From Coffea arabica (Eukaryota > Streptophyta > Magnoliopsida > Gentianales > Rubiaceae), in contig NC_092320.1 in assembly GCF_036785885.1 (NCBI RefSeq), forward strand, positions 14,757,557 to 14,821,556: a stretch of 64,000 nt of DNA. The letters run 5' to 3'. A program made the position numbers and the translations under genes. Shown here piece after piece: positions 34,065 to 46,479 of this stretch. A model generated the notes under the pieces. The model was not told the origin of the DNA. It saw only the letters and a program-made list of their open reading frames with translations, and ran no database searches. Position 1 is the stretch's first letter, and every line of letters starts with the position of its first letter.

Positions 34065-37000
34065 TCAGAAGAATGAAAACTTTATCCCATTACTTGCTGC
34101 AAACAAGTTATATTCTTCAATAGAACTTTTCTTATTGCAAGTTTGATCACCTTCACTGTGATCAGCAGATAATTTTGAAGATAAATCTGTGCCAATTTCT
34201 TCCTTCAAGGATGCAGGTTCGGACTTCAAACCAGGCGGAACATCTACAGGGCCACCAAAATGAAAAAGGGAGAAGCCTGTATTTCTGACATCAGATCCTT
34301 CAGTCTTCAAATTCATCCCCTTTTTGGCTGTAGCAGGTGTTTCCCTTGGCTGCAGCCCATTAGAGACCACCCTCTGTACATTAGCTCCAGCATGGGTTTC
34401 TATTGTACCACCTACATTTGAGATCTTCATATGATCCTTTCCATTAATGCCATTGCTTTGAGCAACAGACTGGAAAACAGGCACATGACTGCGGTTAAGC
34501 ATTTGGGGAGTAGGGTGCTGTAAAGTGCCATACTGCATAAGATGGCTATTCCCATTCAAACCATACCCAAACGGACTAGCAAATAAATAATGATTGGGAG
34601 AGGGAAACGCCATAAACCCATTAGTAGGAGCAGCTGGCCAAGAAAGTGGACTTTGATGGTAGTACCCCATTGGCGGAGATTGAAAAATTGGAAACTGCAT
34701 GCTCTGGTTGTGCAATTGTGGGAGCACAACTTGAGGCTGAGCATTAATGCTCATGTTTGCTCTTCCATTTTCACTATTAGCTTTGGAAGACAAAGTACCC
34801 CAGGTGTTTGTGGCTGCATCATTGACAACCTCGCCTTTGACATGCTCCACTCCACATGTATTCTCCCCTTTTACCATCCCAGCATCTTGACATACAGTGA
34901 TGCCACTTTGAAAGCAGACGGATGTTTCTCTTCCTTCTGAGTTTTGACTAGCATCATCTGAATCTGATGAAGATGAAGATTCAGTGGTTTGAGGATTTGA
35001 AGATGATATGTTGCTGTCTCCCTCACTAAGGCAGGATGAGCAGTTATCAGAATTCGAAGAGCTGCTCAGTGATGAATCTAATGTTGCCTGTAAAGATCTT
35101 GACATAGGACACAGTTCACCATCCTCATCCGTTGCTTCCTTGTATTGCTGGGATTTTTCTTTTGGATGAAACCCATTTTCACCATTTCTCTCTGCTTCAG
35201 GCTCAGATTTTATTACTGCATGTAAATCCTTGTCCTCATGCTTGATTTGAATAGTGATCCCCATTAAATTGTCAGAACTGCTAGCAATAGAAGATTCAGG
35301 AGCTTGATCAGATTCAGTAGTTTCACCTTTAAAAGTAGAACATCTCAAGGTAACATCAGAGTCTGAGTTACTTCGCGGGTACTTCTGTGATTCCATTGGC
35401 TCCCAAACTTTCTTGGTAACACTTGAATCTCGGTTGTAAACATTGCTCCCATTGATAGTTTTGTTCTTGGATCTTCCACAGTTTTCACGCATGTATTCAT
35501 TGTGGTTTATACGGTAGTAGGGCTTAGACATATCTGATACAGATTCTGACTTAAAGACAGACTTATTTTCCCTGACCATTCTTGACATGTGTGGCTCCAC
35601 CTTTAATCGAAAATCACTGTATTGATTGCAGCTGCATGCATGAGATTCATACCTGTCATGGATCCTGTTACTGGAACAAGCAGCCTTCTCACTATACTTG
35701 GGTCCAACATTTCTGATATTGGACTTCACAACAAAATTTCTTAGTTGCTTAGCTGGCCCATTAATGCTCCTCACACTTTCAAAATTATCACTGTGATGTC
35801 TTGCTTCATATTTGTTAACCATACTCCCATTCTCTGAACCAATCGCATATCTCCGCCTGTCATACCATTTTGAGTATGTATCCTGTTGAAAATCTTTGCG
35901 AAACTTCAGCTTTCGACGAGAATATTTCAAGTGATCAATCGGGAAGTGACTCATGCCATCATTTGTATTAGCAAAGTCTCCATCAGGACTATCAGACTGA
36001 TTTTGCAAATCTGAGTAAATGAACTCATCCAAAAGCTGCTCATCTTGAATATCTGGAGATAGAGACCCAGATGGAATAGCTTCCCCTGTTTCACTGACAA
36101 AGTCACCATTACAGATATTATTTGATTCCCCATCAGCAATAGTTGTTAATTCATGCTCTGAAATTTCAGGACCCTGAGAATGTTTAGTTGATTCAGAATA
36201 TTTCTTCTCTCTATCCTTTTCCTTTTCTCTTAATCTCTCCTTTCTCCGCAGCTTTTTCTCTCTTTCTTTTGTTCTCCTCCGTTCCTTTCGCTCTTCTTCT
36301 TCTCGCTTTTCTTTCTCTTCTTCTTCAAGAAGTTTCATCTGTCAGACATTTTAAAATAGAGGATCAGGATAATAAATGGTAAAATTCTGGAGAATCAACT
36401 TTTCCCAGATTTTTTAAAATTTTTTATACCTGCTTTTCTAGAGTAATGATCTCCTTGCATGCAACATGGACGCGATCCTCTAACAACTTTAGAGCAAGAC
36501 ACACAAAAATGCTATGAGCATTTTGTCGTGCTGTTCCTTCCCTAAATGCCTTTTCAACCTGCAGATATTGAATCTTGAGTAAGCATTTTATATTTCATTA
36601 ACTTGAACGTGCACTTATGCACGAAAGCCAAGACAGAGGATATCAGAAACAAAGATGGATGATGAGCAGTCAAAGAATCCAGGGTGAATGATCAGAAGAT
36701 TATAAAGGAAAAACAAATGATTCTAGAATACAACTTTAATGATCCAATCACAAAGCTGAGAGGAAAACTTTAGCCTCAAAACTGATAAATCTTCTTGACC
36801 TCAATTTTTTATTCTTAAGACAGCTTACAGGACTCTTTTTACCATTAAAACTCCTAGATACCAAATCAATTAAAGAAGTTACAAAAAGATAATAAATTAG
36901 CCATCCAATGTACTCAAACAATAATGCATTAGGATGCAGATTCCTAGATGATCAACATATTAACTATTGGGATCTGGTAATTGAATGTGTATATATAACT

Positions 37001-40000
37001 GACCCCCCCCCCCCCCACAAGGAAACAAAATCAACAAAAATTGGTAATTATATTTTGCACTAAGGACTTGACCCACAGAATAATAATGCTGAAAAAGAGA
37101 ACAAACAAATACATGCCTGTTCCTTGAAGATTACAGTTGCAGCATCTAGGAGAAACTCTCGAGCAAGTTCAGGACTCTTCGCATGTTTCTGGGGACGGGA
37201 GCATTCACTATCTAGCTCATTTCCATCCTTGTCCATGGAATCATCATCCTGCAGATGAACATAACTCTAAATCACTAAACAAAATCGACTCAAAAGATGG
37301 CAACTGTCATATTATGTTAGAAGTAAAGACTTAAAAAACAAGCTTCAGAAGAACTGAAGAGCTCTCATGTTATGTCAGAAACAGAGACTCAAGACACATG
37401 CTTCATAACTTGACTACCTCTTCTTCCTCTGCCTCCTCAGCATGCTCAAAGAACCTTCTAATGCTTTCGCCCCTGGTGATGGTGACAAAGCCATCACCAA
37501 CCACAAGCCTGCAGTGTACACACTGTTGCCCCTTTAAAGCATGAGCTTTAACACAAAGCTCAGTACACCGACCATCCATTTTCCAAGCCCTTAGAGTAAT
37601 ATAACATGAGTTCAAACCACTCAGATCTAGACCTTTCACTTGAACTCTTCCACTCAAACCGACATTTTCAAACTCCAAAATATCACATTTCCCTTCTCCA
37701 GTTCCAACTGCCCATTCAAAGTGATGATACGTCCCAAAAGTGTCTACAAATGTTTGTTGCCAATCAGCTTGTACTGTGTCATGAGATACCTGAAATAAAA
37801 CAGTAAAACATATGAATACCAATTGCAATAAGAATTTCCTGAACAGAAGATAAACATATACAATATGTATCGGTAACTCAAGGAACTAATGAAACCAACA
37901 TTTACAGAAGTCCTTTATACAAATGTAATTGAAAAAATATGGAAGTTGTTGTCTTCTCAGTGATAAATGAAAATTACAAACCTCGTATTGGAAGGCCGTG
38001 TCTGCAACACAAAACCAACTGGTGCAGCGAGGTTCCCTTCTCATTCTTTTAAGTTCCTTCAGCTCCTTAAACTCACGTATTACATTTCGTCTGCAATCTC
38101 TACAAAACCTCTTGCTATCAAACCTGTATGAAGCCAAGATTTTCAGGATTAGTAACAAACACATTAAAATCACAATAATGTTCTTTATGAGCTCACCAGG
38201 AGACACATGAAGTACACGAGAAGTCCATAACAACAAAGTTCACATCATATACAAGAAGCACTATTCTTCTGATTCCATATTTATTTGCAATCGCCTCAGC
38301 TCTTGAACCAAATCTCTCCAATGTCCATAAGTGTCTTAACCAGAGATATTATCTCCAGTTTCTTTCTCACCAATATACAAACAAATTTATAGCACATTTA
38401 GACTTATCAAAATAAGAAGCAGATCCCAAATTGGGAATGTTCAGTTAATAAGCAAACAAAACCTTGAGCCTTCACCTAAAAGAAGATAATCCTAAAAAAA
38501 AATCCAGGCAGTAAGTCATTGTTATTGAATCGTGTAACTTACGCATAGGAAGTAAATGCTAAATTGGTAGAATAGAGGATTGCCATTATTGTAAACATTA
38601 GCATCAAAGCATAAGTATGCAAAAGATCATAACTATCAGTTTCGTCTCTTTTCAAAGATAATTCAACTCATAGAGAACCACAAGCAGTATATATGTGCGT
38701 GTGTGTGTGTAAACACGAGCAATACAGTACCACAAGGTCCACAAATTTATAAGAAGAGCCAAAAAATGAGTTATAACAAAATTTATTTTGTTTTGTTATA
38801 GATCCGTCTTGTATCATCTAATCTTAATTCTACCTACAACTTCCAAATAAAGAGGCAATATTAGTCATACAACCATGAGTGGAAAGCAAAATTACTGAAA
38901 TTACTAAAAGGAAGCAAAATTACACATGTTGAAGATGAAAAAAACTAGTACAAGGAGTCAGACTGATAGTAACGGAATTGTTCTCCAAGTTCAAGGTATC
39001 GGAATATTTGATCCCTAAGTGTAAGGAGAAAAACGCTAAGGGCACAATGTCATGTATCGTTCCAAACTCCCAAAAATAGAGAAAGTTTGGGACATTGACA
39101 AAGATATCTTGGACCTTTGCACCTACCAAAAACCACATTTTCCATTTCTATATAGTCTTGAACAAGGTGGAACTGGATCTAATCAGAAAAATTATGCAAA
39201 TTTTCCCAAAACTTATATTTGTACAGCATAGAACATAATGAATCACTGTTTGAAGATTTACAAAGTATGATTATACTAGCAACATTCTAAGGTCATATCC
39301 TTAAAACAAGTAATATAAATTAATTCTGTTAAGTAGCATTCTCCAGTGGAAAGCATGAAAAATACTAGAACACTTTGTGTGCAGCAAAAAAAGGACCAGG
39401 ATTGCATTAATTAAGTACAATGAACTGGCATCAAAGAAGGCATAAGGCAGCAAGGGAAGCAGACTCAAATGTAGACAAAAAGGCATAAGGCAGCAAGGGA
39501 AGTAGACTCAAATGCAGAAAAAAAGGAGGCAGGAATTAGACATCACTCATAACAGTTGTCAATTTCTTAGTCCATGCTATCTACTCTACATAATGCTTGT
39601 ATGCTCACTATTCAATAAATGATAGATCTTTTACTTGTTACAAAATAGTAGTCAATATGTTACACCCATCCCTCCATTCTCATCTATTTGTAAGTTATCG
39701 AAACCTGTAGTTCAAGAAAACATTTATTTGGTTCCACCCAGAAAAATGCTGGATAAATACAATCTTCTGGAACAGTCTGGGGACCTTCATAATACTTTTC
39801 AAATCAATTTACCGGTCTGTAATTTACCAAAAAAAGGTTTACAAGAGAATATGACAGTTTTAAGATAGTTTTTGTTTTGAAATGCAGTCCACAACCACGG
39901 CGTAAAATAGACTTGTCCACTTCCAGTGGCAGCGTACTCATCCAATTCCGCAGCAAAATGCTGTTTGTCTACTGCCTCAAGATGAGCTATTGAAAGTCCT

Positions 40001-41908
40001 GAATGATCGGTCAACCAAGTCATTGACTCAACGTTCTAAATGGCACAAAATAGAATGATGAATAGCATCAAAATATATGAAAGCTACGGAAACTGAAATT
40101 TTCCAAAAACAGCTAAAATCCTCCAAAAGAGAAAATAATAGGAGATGATTCGCTTTTGGATCACACAATTAATGCTCAATCTTGGCACCTTCTGAATAAG
40201 TTTCAGACCATTAAAGCCTTACGCCTCTGTTTAATAAATTTCCACAACAGAATACACAACTTTTCTACTTAACATTGATATCCTGGTTGGATTCGTAAGT
40301 TCATGTTGAAGCAAAAACCAGAACAGTTTAACCAAAAACCAGAACAGTTTAACCAAAAACCTTAACACAGACCTGTACATAAGTCTTTCAATAAAATCCT
40401 CTTCCTTCATTCTTAACAGGGATAGCCGGGTCTCTTCTCCTAGGGCTGACCAAAAATCTACCAACGTGTCGACAGAAAGTCTAGCAGTATGGAGAGCACA
40501 GGTTTCTCTCGTTCCATGCCCTCTGCCATATCCACCCATTCCTTGGCTTATCCATCCTCGACCTCCACCACCACATGCATCAGGATAAAGCAACTCCCTT
40601 TCTCGTTCCCTAGCCCGTGCACTGTCAAAAACCTGTTTCACATGAGACATTAGCAAAAACAAATGGCCAAAACTAACAAGACCAGGGAGACAATTGAGAA
40701 ATAAATGAAGCATACATTTTGGATGCCCTTCAGGGATTCTGAATACTGGTAACAGTCTAAAACTGTAAGTGTTCCTTCTCGTGTCGTGGTCAGACCTCCC
40801 CAAGGATGGACAGATGGGTCTTGAATATCATCATCACATCCATCAGTCCCACAAAAGTCAACATTGTTCTGATTCTTCAAGGCTCCCAACCTGTTGCAAG
40901 GATACTGGGTGCCTGCTCCCTCTTGTTGCAAAGACTTTCCATACATGACAATCTGCAAGAAACCTTCAAGCAGTAACCCATTGCACCTAGAGCAATACAT
41001 ATTCTTACGGGCTTGCTCGAAAAGCGTTTGCTTGTCAATCCTCAGAAGCTCCTGCCGAGCTTGCGGTGATAGCTCATTCCAGAACTAAAACACAACAAAG
41101 TAAAAATTCCTTATTATTCATTAGTTCCAGTTTCACGAATAAAAATGTACACTTCAAAGCCCATAGCCCTTTTCAGAGCTCCCCAATTTAAAGTTCATTG
41201 AAGCAATAACACAATCCTTTTACAAGACACAATTTTAGCATATATAATTAATTCAATCTGACAACAACAAAACATCACTCTACATGGCAACTCTAGAGCT
41301 GCCCCTAGAGGAGAAAGAGCAAATTCAAATAAAATCTCTGCGCAACTTTGAGTGACTTCAACTACTACTCTAACATACTAGGGAGCGTTTAATCATAGTC
41401 AGAAACTCAGAAAACATAAATAAATAAATGCTGTTTCAAAGCTTCAATGTCAGTTTAAATTCCATTATATGCTGTAAAAACTCGGTGAGCAAAAATGTGT
41501 GTGCCATTGTTTATACAGAAGGAATTTGCAGGCATAGATAGGATTTCGATCTAAAAAATCACACAAGCATTAGATAACCCCAAAAACACTTCCAATCAAC
41601 TAAAAAAGCTTCAGATACCAACAATGGTTGAATGACTAAATCCATTTAAGATTCCAACATATCAAGCTAACAATCAACAGCAAGGCCATAAACGTATATA
41701 TAAACGAAAATCATCCAAAACAATTTAATTGAAGCCAATTGAATTTAAGCACCTTCTGAAGTTGATTATAGCTGATATCCTCTCGATGTTTGGACCAGAA
41801 GCCATTGCTGGAAGACAGCGAATTATAAGACGGCGTTGCTCCTTTGGCAAATTGGTGATCATTTCTCTCCGCCGCAGCCGCAGCTGCAGCAGATGCTATC
41901 CCTGGCAT
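34065..41908 (-). CDS. Large NST1-like plant protein (8 exons, 1277 aa)
   Basis: Exons: 41908-41753, 41084-40716, 40632-40373, 38123-37982, 37789-37418, 37248-37117, 36558-36430 and 36338-34065. Phases are consistent and sum to 1278 codons. Landmarks are: an Ala-rich start (MPGIASAAAA); YNQLQK then FWNELSPQARQELLRIDKQT; a CSRC pair (about 83/86) in YCSRCNGLLLEGFLQIVMYG; DPSVHPWGGLTTTREG; FDSARARERERELLYPDACG; FCRDCRRNVIREFKELKELK (Cys pair about 269/272); YHHFEWAVGTGEGKCDILEFENVG; and CRLVVGDGFVTITRGESIRRFF. From about 520 a Glu/Lys/Arg coiled coil runs ~60 residues, followed by a long Ser/Asn-rich disordered tail. Plant homologs are annotated 'stress response NST1-like' because of the coiled coil; real function is unknown. 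Intron 6 uses a GC donor (GAACAG|GCATGT). The single most certain gene here. Confidence 0.93.
36998..37016. repeat. Poly(C) tract in intron 6 of the NST1-like gene
   Basis: A run of about 15 C residues interrupted only at its ends, inside the GC-AG intron. Confidence 0.8.
39437..39522. repeat. Tandem duplication, 43 bp period
   Basis: AAGGCATAAGGCAGCAAGGG... is repeated after 43 bp with few differences, within intron 3 of the NST1-like gene. Confidence 0.85.
39857..40038 (-). pseudogene. Unidentified exon-like fragment inside an intron
   Basis: After a plausible acceptor (GCCATTTAG) the minus strand is open for about 55 codons with protein-like composition: NVESMTWLTDHSGLSIAHL, EAVDKQHFAAELDEYAATG and SGQVYFTPWLWTAF. 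It looks like a piece of a conserved enzyme or regulator, but I cannot name the family. Splicing it into the NST1-like mRNA would give a stop (AG + AACG... brings TGA into frame), so it is not an alternative exon by normal rules. It could be a captured exon or a pseudogene fragment. Confidence 0.4.
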
Positions 41909-42344
41909 ATCGCAAAATAATCAAAGTAGATTTGAAAAATTCCCAGTTTTATCTCAATTCCTACGAGATTCAATCCTCATCATCAATAATTCCTTCATTC
42001 ATTGATTCCCCTTTCTTCTCCCACCAATCCCCACAAACCCAAATCCAAAAATTCTAAAATATATAAAAGAACCGATTCCTTGGCATCGGATTTCTATTCA
42101 TAATCATCAATGCATAAAACTGCAGCATCGGTTAAATTAAATTAATCTCAAACAGATCCGAAAATGGATTTTTGGGAAATGGAAAATTGAATTTATATAT
42201 CTGGAAATCTGTGATTGAAAATTGGCTAAATTGGATTCGGGTAAGATCGAAGAGGGAGATTTATGATCGATAATTTGGAGAGAGGAGGAAAGCTTTTGGG
42301 TAGAAAGAAAGGGGTTTGAGGCTGATGAGATTTGGTGCTATTTT

Positions 42345-42437
42345 CGTTTATATATTTTTATATACTACATCTGTATTTATATATTTATATATGTATATAG
42401 TGTATATATATGTGTGTGTATATATATATATATATTG
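42345..42437. repeat. TA/TG-rich microsatellite at the NST1-like gene promoter
   Basis: Alternating TATATA and TGTGTG runs lie about 440 bp before the ATG of the leftward gene. One of the TATATA stretches may serve as its TATA box. The 5' UTR would then be roughly 42300-41909. Confidence 0.6.
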
Positions 42438-42771
42438 TGTGAAGAAAGTAATAGAGAAATTGAGGCCTGAGAAGAAATGAGAGATGGTGTCATGATGATG
42501 GGCTTGTGGGGTTAAAAAACAGGCGGTAAGATACGTAGGAGAAAAGGGGTTAAAATAGCAAAGAACCAAAAAAGAGAAATCAAAGATGGAGGCTGCACCC
42601 GCCCTCATTTTACTACTCATAATGTCATTGCTAATTTTTTTTGGTAAAAAAAAGTTTGAATGAATTCGATTCCGATTATCACCACATATCAAAGCACGCC
42701 TCCGTAATAATAATGTCATTGCCTGTAACTCTCTTTCTAATAATTTACTGAAAACATCTTATAGTATGTTC

Positions 42772-42853
42772 TTTTTTTTTTGTATAAACAGGAGGACTCG
42801 AACCCAAAATCTCTTCCTTACATTCCCTCCCCCGTACCATCCAACCCTCCCCC
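42772..42853 (-). mobile_element. Short tRNA-derived SINE, reverse orientation, with target duplication
   Basis: A T10 head (reversed poly(A)) is followed by TATAAACAGGAGGACTCGAACCC, which on the minus strand is a box-B-like GGGTTCGAGTCC. Flanks TAGTATGTTC (42762-42771) and TAGTATATTC (42854-42863) form a 10-bp duplication with one mismatch. It is the same family as 17551-17634. Confidence 0.78.
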
Positions 42854-42879
42854 TAGTATATTCAAAAAAAAAAAAAAAA

Positions 42880-43680
42880 ACCTCATCCTATGCTAATAAT
42901 TAATTATGTATAATAGGGACATTCTTTTCTAGAGAAAATTTCAGCAGTAAGAGTGCAAGATATATGTCACAATAAGCATTGCATGTGATTGATATTTGAC
43001 ATTAAATGGCCAACAATTTGTTTATTGCTTAAGGAGATATTTTTTATTCATATATACATTTCTCCAAGATTTTTTAAAGTTAAACAATGAGATAAATTTT
43101 CTTATTTTGCATGGGAAGAAGTATGTAGTTATAATGTGTAGAAAGTAAAGATAGAAATAAAAGTGAAAATATTTCAAAAGTTAAACAAACACCAGAAAAA
43201 TGAAGTAAGAAAATATTTTCAATAAGCTAACCAAACACCTGAAAATGATGAAAAAGAAATGATTTTCATGGAAAATTACTTCCGCAGAAAAATTTTTTCC
43301 AAGGAAAACATTTTACTTCCAACCAAACAGACCCTAAGAGTTGTTTGCCATCGTCTCAAATGAAAACAAAAAAAACAAAACAAAAATTGCTCATAAAAAA
43401 TATTTTCCAAGTAATATAATCCCAAATCATAGTTTCTTTGAATTTCCTCTTATTTGCAAAAAAAAAAAATTATTAATCAGATCATAAACATGAATTTCAA
43501 TCACATTTTTATCGTTTCGTTTATCTTTTTATCTCACATACATTATTGTGACTCTTTGCTATGATTTGTGTGTCAAAATAGACTTTGCTTTGCTATGTAA
43601 ATTTAGCCTATGCCATTGTGTGAGAAAGGCGGAGTTAACACTTTTAAAAATCGTTATTGATATTCCATCTTAAATATTTT
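42880..43680. other. AT-rich intergenic DNA
   Basis: CCAAACAGACCCTAAGAG at about 43320-43338 looks like the terminal sequence of a hAT-type MITE whose other end I could not place. No gene is seen. Confidence 0.4.
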
Positions 43681-43683
43681 TAA

Positions 43684-44058
43684 AAAAATCGTTCAAAATA
43701 TCCCTCATATTTTGTAAAATGACTTTTTTGTTCTTACTTTAAAAAGTGTAATTTTATATCTCTTATAAATTTACATAGGTCAAATTTGGTCCCTACTTAG
43801 ATTTTCGATTAGTTTTTTTCTGAAATTTACCACGTGCCTTGCACTTGATCATAAAATTCATTTTATGAAAAGTAAAGGATTATGAATTGGATTATGTAAA
43901 ATGTGATTTGGTAATTTTATCCCTCAAAAATGATTACGTGAAATGATAGAGACCAAATTTGACTAATATGAATTTGTAAGACACATAAAATTACACTTTT
44001 AAAAGTGAATGATACAAAATCATTTTACAAAATGTGAGAGATGTTTTGAACAATTTTC
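43684..44058. mobile_element. MITE with ~110 bp terminal inverted repeats
   Basis: The left arm (ATCGTTCAAAATATCCCTCA, then TTTTGTAAAATGAC, then AAAAGTGTAATTTTATATCTC, then GGTCAAATTTGGTCCCT) is matched in inverted order by the right arm ending ATGTTTTGAACAATTTTC. The interior is AT-rich and noncoding. Exact ends and target duplication are unclear. Confidence 0.75.
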
Positions 44059-44059
44059 T

Positions 44060-45400
44060 CACATTTTTTCACTTAGCATAAATATGTGTAAGATGGGAAA
44101 AAAATTTCATAGTCATTACTTGGAAAAGATTAATTGTGTATGCAAAGATTGGTTCTCCCCGAGCAAAATGAACATCTTTTTTTTTTTTTTTTGGGTTGTT
44201 GATTCTTTTACAAGTCACGAGCCTGAAAAAAAAAAGACCAAGAAGTAGAATAACTTTTTGCATTGTCAATTTCAGAGTCTGCTTGGACAAGAAGTTTAAA
44301 CCGCCATGTAAAACTTGCATAGTCGTTTGACCAAGTGATCAATAGCTTTAAACTCTTGCAAAGTTAGTCTTCAAGTGTACCGCAAGCTTTAAATTCTTCT
44401 AAATTGGTTTTAGGGTGGCTTAAGTACGTCCTTAGCACAGTAAAAACAGTAAAAATTGGACTATTGTCGCAGCAATTTCCATTCCAAATTGATTTAATTC
44501 TTATGAAAAATTATTTATATTTCTGAGGTTCTTATTGTCACCTAGAGATCATTTTGTTTTAACGTGCATAGGTATACTAATTCGAATACTGCATCCAATA
44601 CAGCATGAGAAAATTTCATGTGTAATACTGCAGTTGCTACAAATCAACTTGTTCATGCATCCAATGCAATGATTTGCGTTTAGTTAATTAACCACAATCG
44701 GATTTTGCCAATATTGGCATTTTCGAGTGTTTTAAATTGAAGAAAAACTCTAACCAATTTGTCGGTGATTGCTTACGATAATGCACAGTCATTGAATGTG
44801 TTTAACTAATATAAGCTGATTCAATTAGTAAGAATGGATCGTTTTCTTACAAAAAGTCATGTAGTTGAATCTCGTTACTACTTTGAGGTTGTGCTGATCT
44901 AACCTATAATGATAGTTGAAACTAAAATTACTAAAGCTTTTCTCCAAAAAGTAAAAATGTGGTCATAATTTTCTTGCAGACAACTTGTTGAATGAATTGT
45001 TCGCGCACACCCTTACATACACTAATATTGTACAAAACGTAAGGATGCTTGTGAGATTCGACATCGAGACCTTTGCTGTGTCGGGGATGTTGTCAACTTT
45101 GATACACAATTTCCTCCAAAAAACTTTGGATATACACAACAATAATGTTGTCATTTCGTTGAAACAGTTAAATATCACATCGTCATGTTGCCGTATAGTA
45201 CCATATACGCCTGGCATAGGACCCAAAATTACAACATAGCCAGCTTCCTATCAAGAGATGTGTATGGATTGACAACATTTATCCAATTATACAGGTCTGC
45301 TTGGTTTGTAATTTTTTTTTTAAAAAAATTAATTTCATAAATACATTTTTTCAATTGATTTTTTATTATTTAAATAATTTTTTATCTTAAAACCAACTTG
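44060..45400. other. Intergenic DNA, no supported gene
   Basis: Open frames at 44009-44320 and 44963-45239 overlap on both strands. The latter is continuously open on + for 84 codons but matches no family I know. Confidence 0.4.
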
Positions 45401-45404
45401 TCTT

Positions 45405-45500
45405 AAGCAAGTGAGCCATAAAAAAAGATTTAAAATCCCGCTTTAGGGTGCAGTTCTGCAGTTCAAACTCCTGCAATCTATAGTTAAAAAGAAGAAGAAG
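45405..45500 (+). mobile_element. Possible tRNA-like SINE fragment
   Basis: AGCAAGTGAGCC resembles a pol-III A box and AGTTCAAACTCCTG a B box about 45 bp later, followed by an A/G-rich tail. No target duplication was seen. Confidence 0.3.
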
Positions 45501-45506
45501 CTTTTC

Positions 45507-45988
45507 GAACAACCCTTGACCTATTGTCTTTGCACAGTTTTGCCCCCTCAATTATAAATTGTTACAAATAAACCCTTAAAAAAATATTTACTTTAATGAC
45601 TTCCATCAATTTTGGCCGTTAGAGGTGACGGAATTAACGGCAAAACCAACCAAACAAAAAAATCAACCCACGAAAACAGCTTAAAAGGCATTGTTGACTG
45701 ATTATTTCATCAAATTAGGGTTAGAAAATGTGGAAGATGAAACAAGATGAAGAAACATTAAACTCCATATTATTGGTTGAGTTAATATAGTTGGTTTCTA
45801 ATCAAATTGTTGGTTAATTTTTTTTGTTTGGTTGATTTTGCCCATAATTTTGTAACATCTAACGTCCAAAATTGACGGAAGTCCTTATATTAAGTTTTTT
45901 TTTTTTGAAGGGCTCATTTGCGAATTTATAGTTAAAAGGTCAAAACCACGCAAAGTGAGTAGTTTAGGGACCCGTCGCAAAGTTTCCT
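45507..45988. mobile_element. MULE-like MITE with degenerate ~130 bp TIRs
   Basis: The left arm (CCCTTGACCTATTG, TTTGCACAGTTTTG, AATTATAAATTGTTACAAATAA, GACTTCCATCAATTTTGGCCGTTAGA) is matched in reverse by the right arm (ACGTCCAAAATTGACGGAAGTC, GAATTTATAGTTAAAAGGTCAA, AGTTTAGGGACCC). A noncoding centre separates them. The arms are well diverged, so the insertion is old. Confidence 0.7.
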
Positions 45989-46118
45989 CAAAAGAAATTC
46001 AATGAGTGTGTCAAGGCACCCTTTTGATCTAGATAAGTCTGTCTTTCCTTTGATCTCGTATATAATCCAGTTAGATGCTTCCTCCCTTATAGAATAGGAT
46101 AATATGTAGAACATGATA

Positions 46119-46479
46119 CTCCCTCAGTCCCACTTTGATAGTCATGTTTTCCTTTTTCGTCTGTTCCAAATTGTAGTCCACATTCCAATTGAAGAATATA
46201 GTTGTCTTTTAATTTCTCTAAAATACCCTTATTCAATGTAAGTTGTTATAACTATAAATTACCTTATTTAATATAAGATTGTTAGTATTGAATATAACCT
46301 ACCCCATTTAATGTATTTAGATTTTCCAAAACACGTTGATATATGAAAAGTCAACTTTGTTTAATGTAAGGGTATTTTAGGAAAATAGCCATCTAAATTT
46401 GTTTTTCCAACAAAGTTAACTACTTTTTCTTAAACTGTGTGAAAAAAAAAACTAAAACTATCAAAATGAGACAGTGGGA
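46119..46479. mobile_element. Stowaway-type (Tc1/mariner) MITE, 361 bp
   Basis: Ends are CTCCCTCAGTCCCACTTTGA and, inverted, CTCCCACTGTCTCATTTTGA. It is flanked on each side by TA, the mariner target duplication. The CTCCCTC(C/A)GTCCCA terminus is characteristic of Stowaway MITEs. No coding capacity. Confidence 0.85.

Larger units (their letters stand above)
38124..40372 (-). other. Intron 3 of the NST1-like gene, with repeats and an unexplained coding-like fragment
   Basis: This 2.25 kb intron holds a short (GT)n run near 38696-38710 and a 43-bp-period tandem duplication at 39437-39522. It also holds an unassigned coding-like segment at about 39857-40038 on the same strand. Near its 5' end (about 40316-40361) a 21-bp unit, CCAGAACAGTTTAACCAAAAA, occurs twice. 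Confidence 0.7.

Noticed and set aside
40231-40370. Extension of exon 3 of the NST1-like gene into a repeated Leu-Phe-Trp peptide
   Set aside because: It is intron read-through; the repeated peptide comes from a 21-bp tandem duplication just after the GT donor.
44963-45239. Open frames of 84-87 codons on both strands
   Set aside because: I tested readings against secreted oxidase-like and enzyme motifs and found nothing consistent; probably chance.
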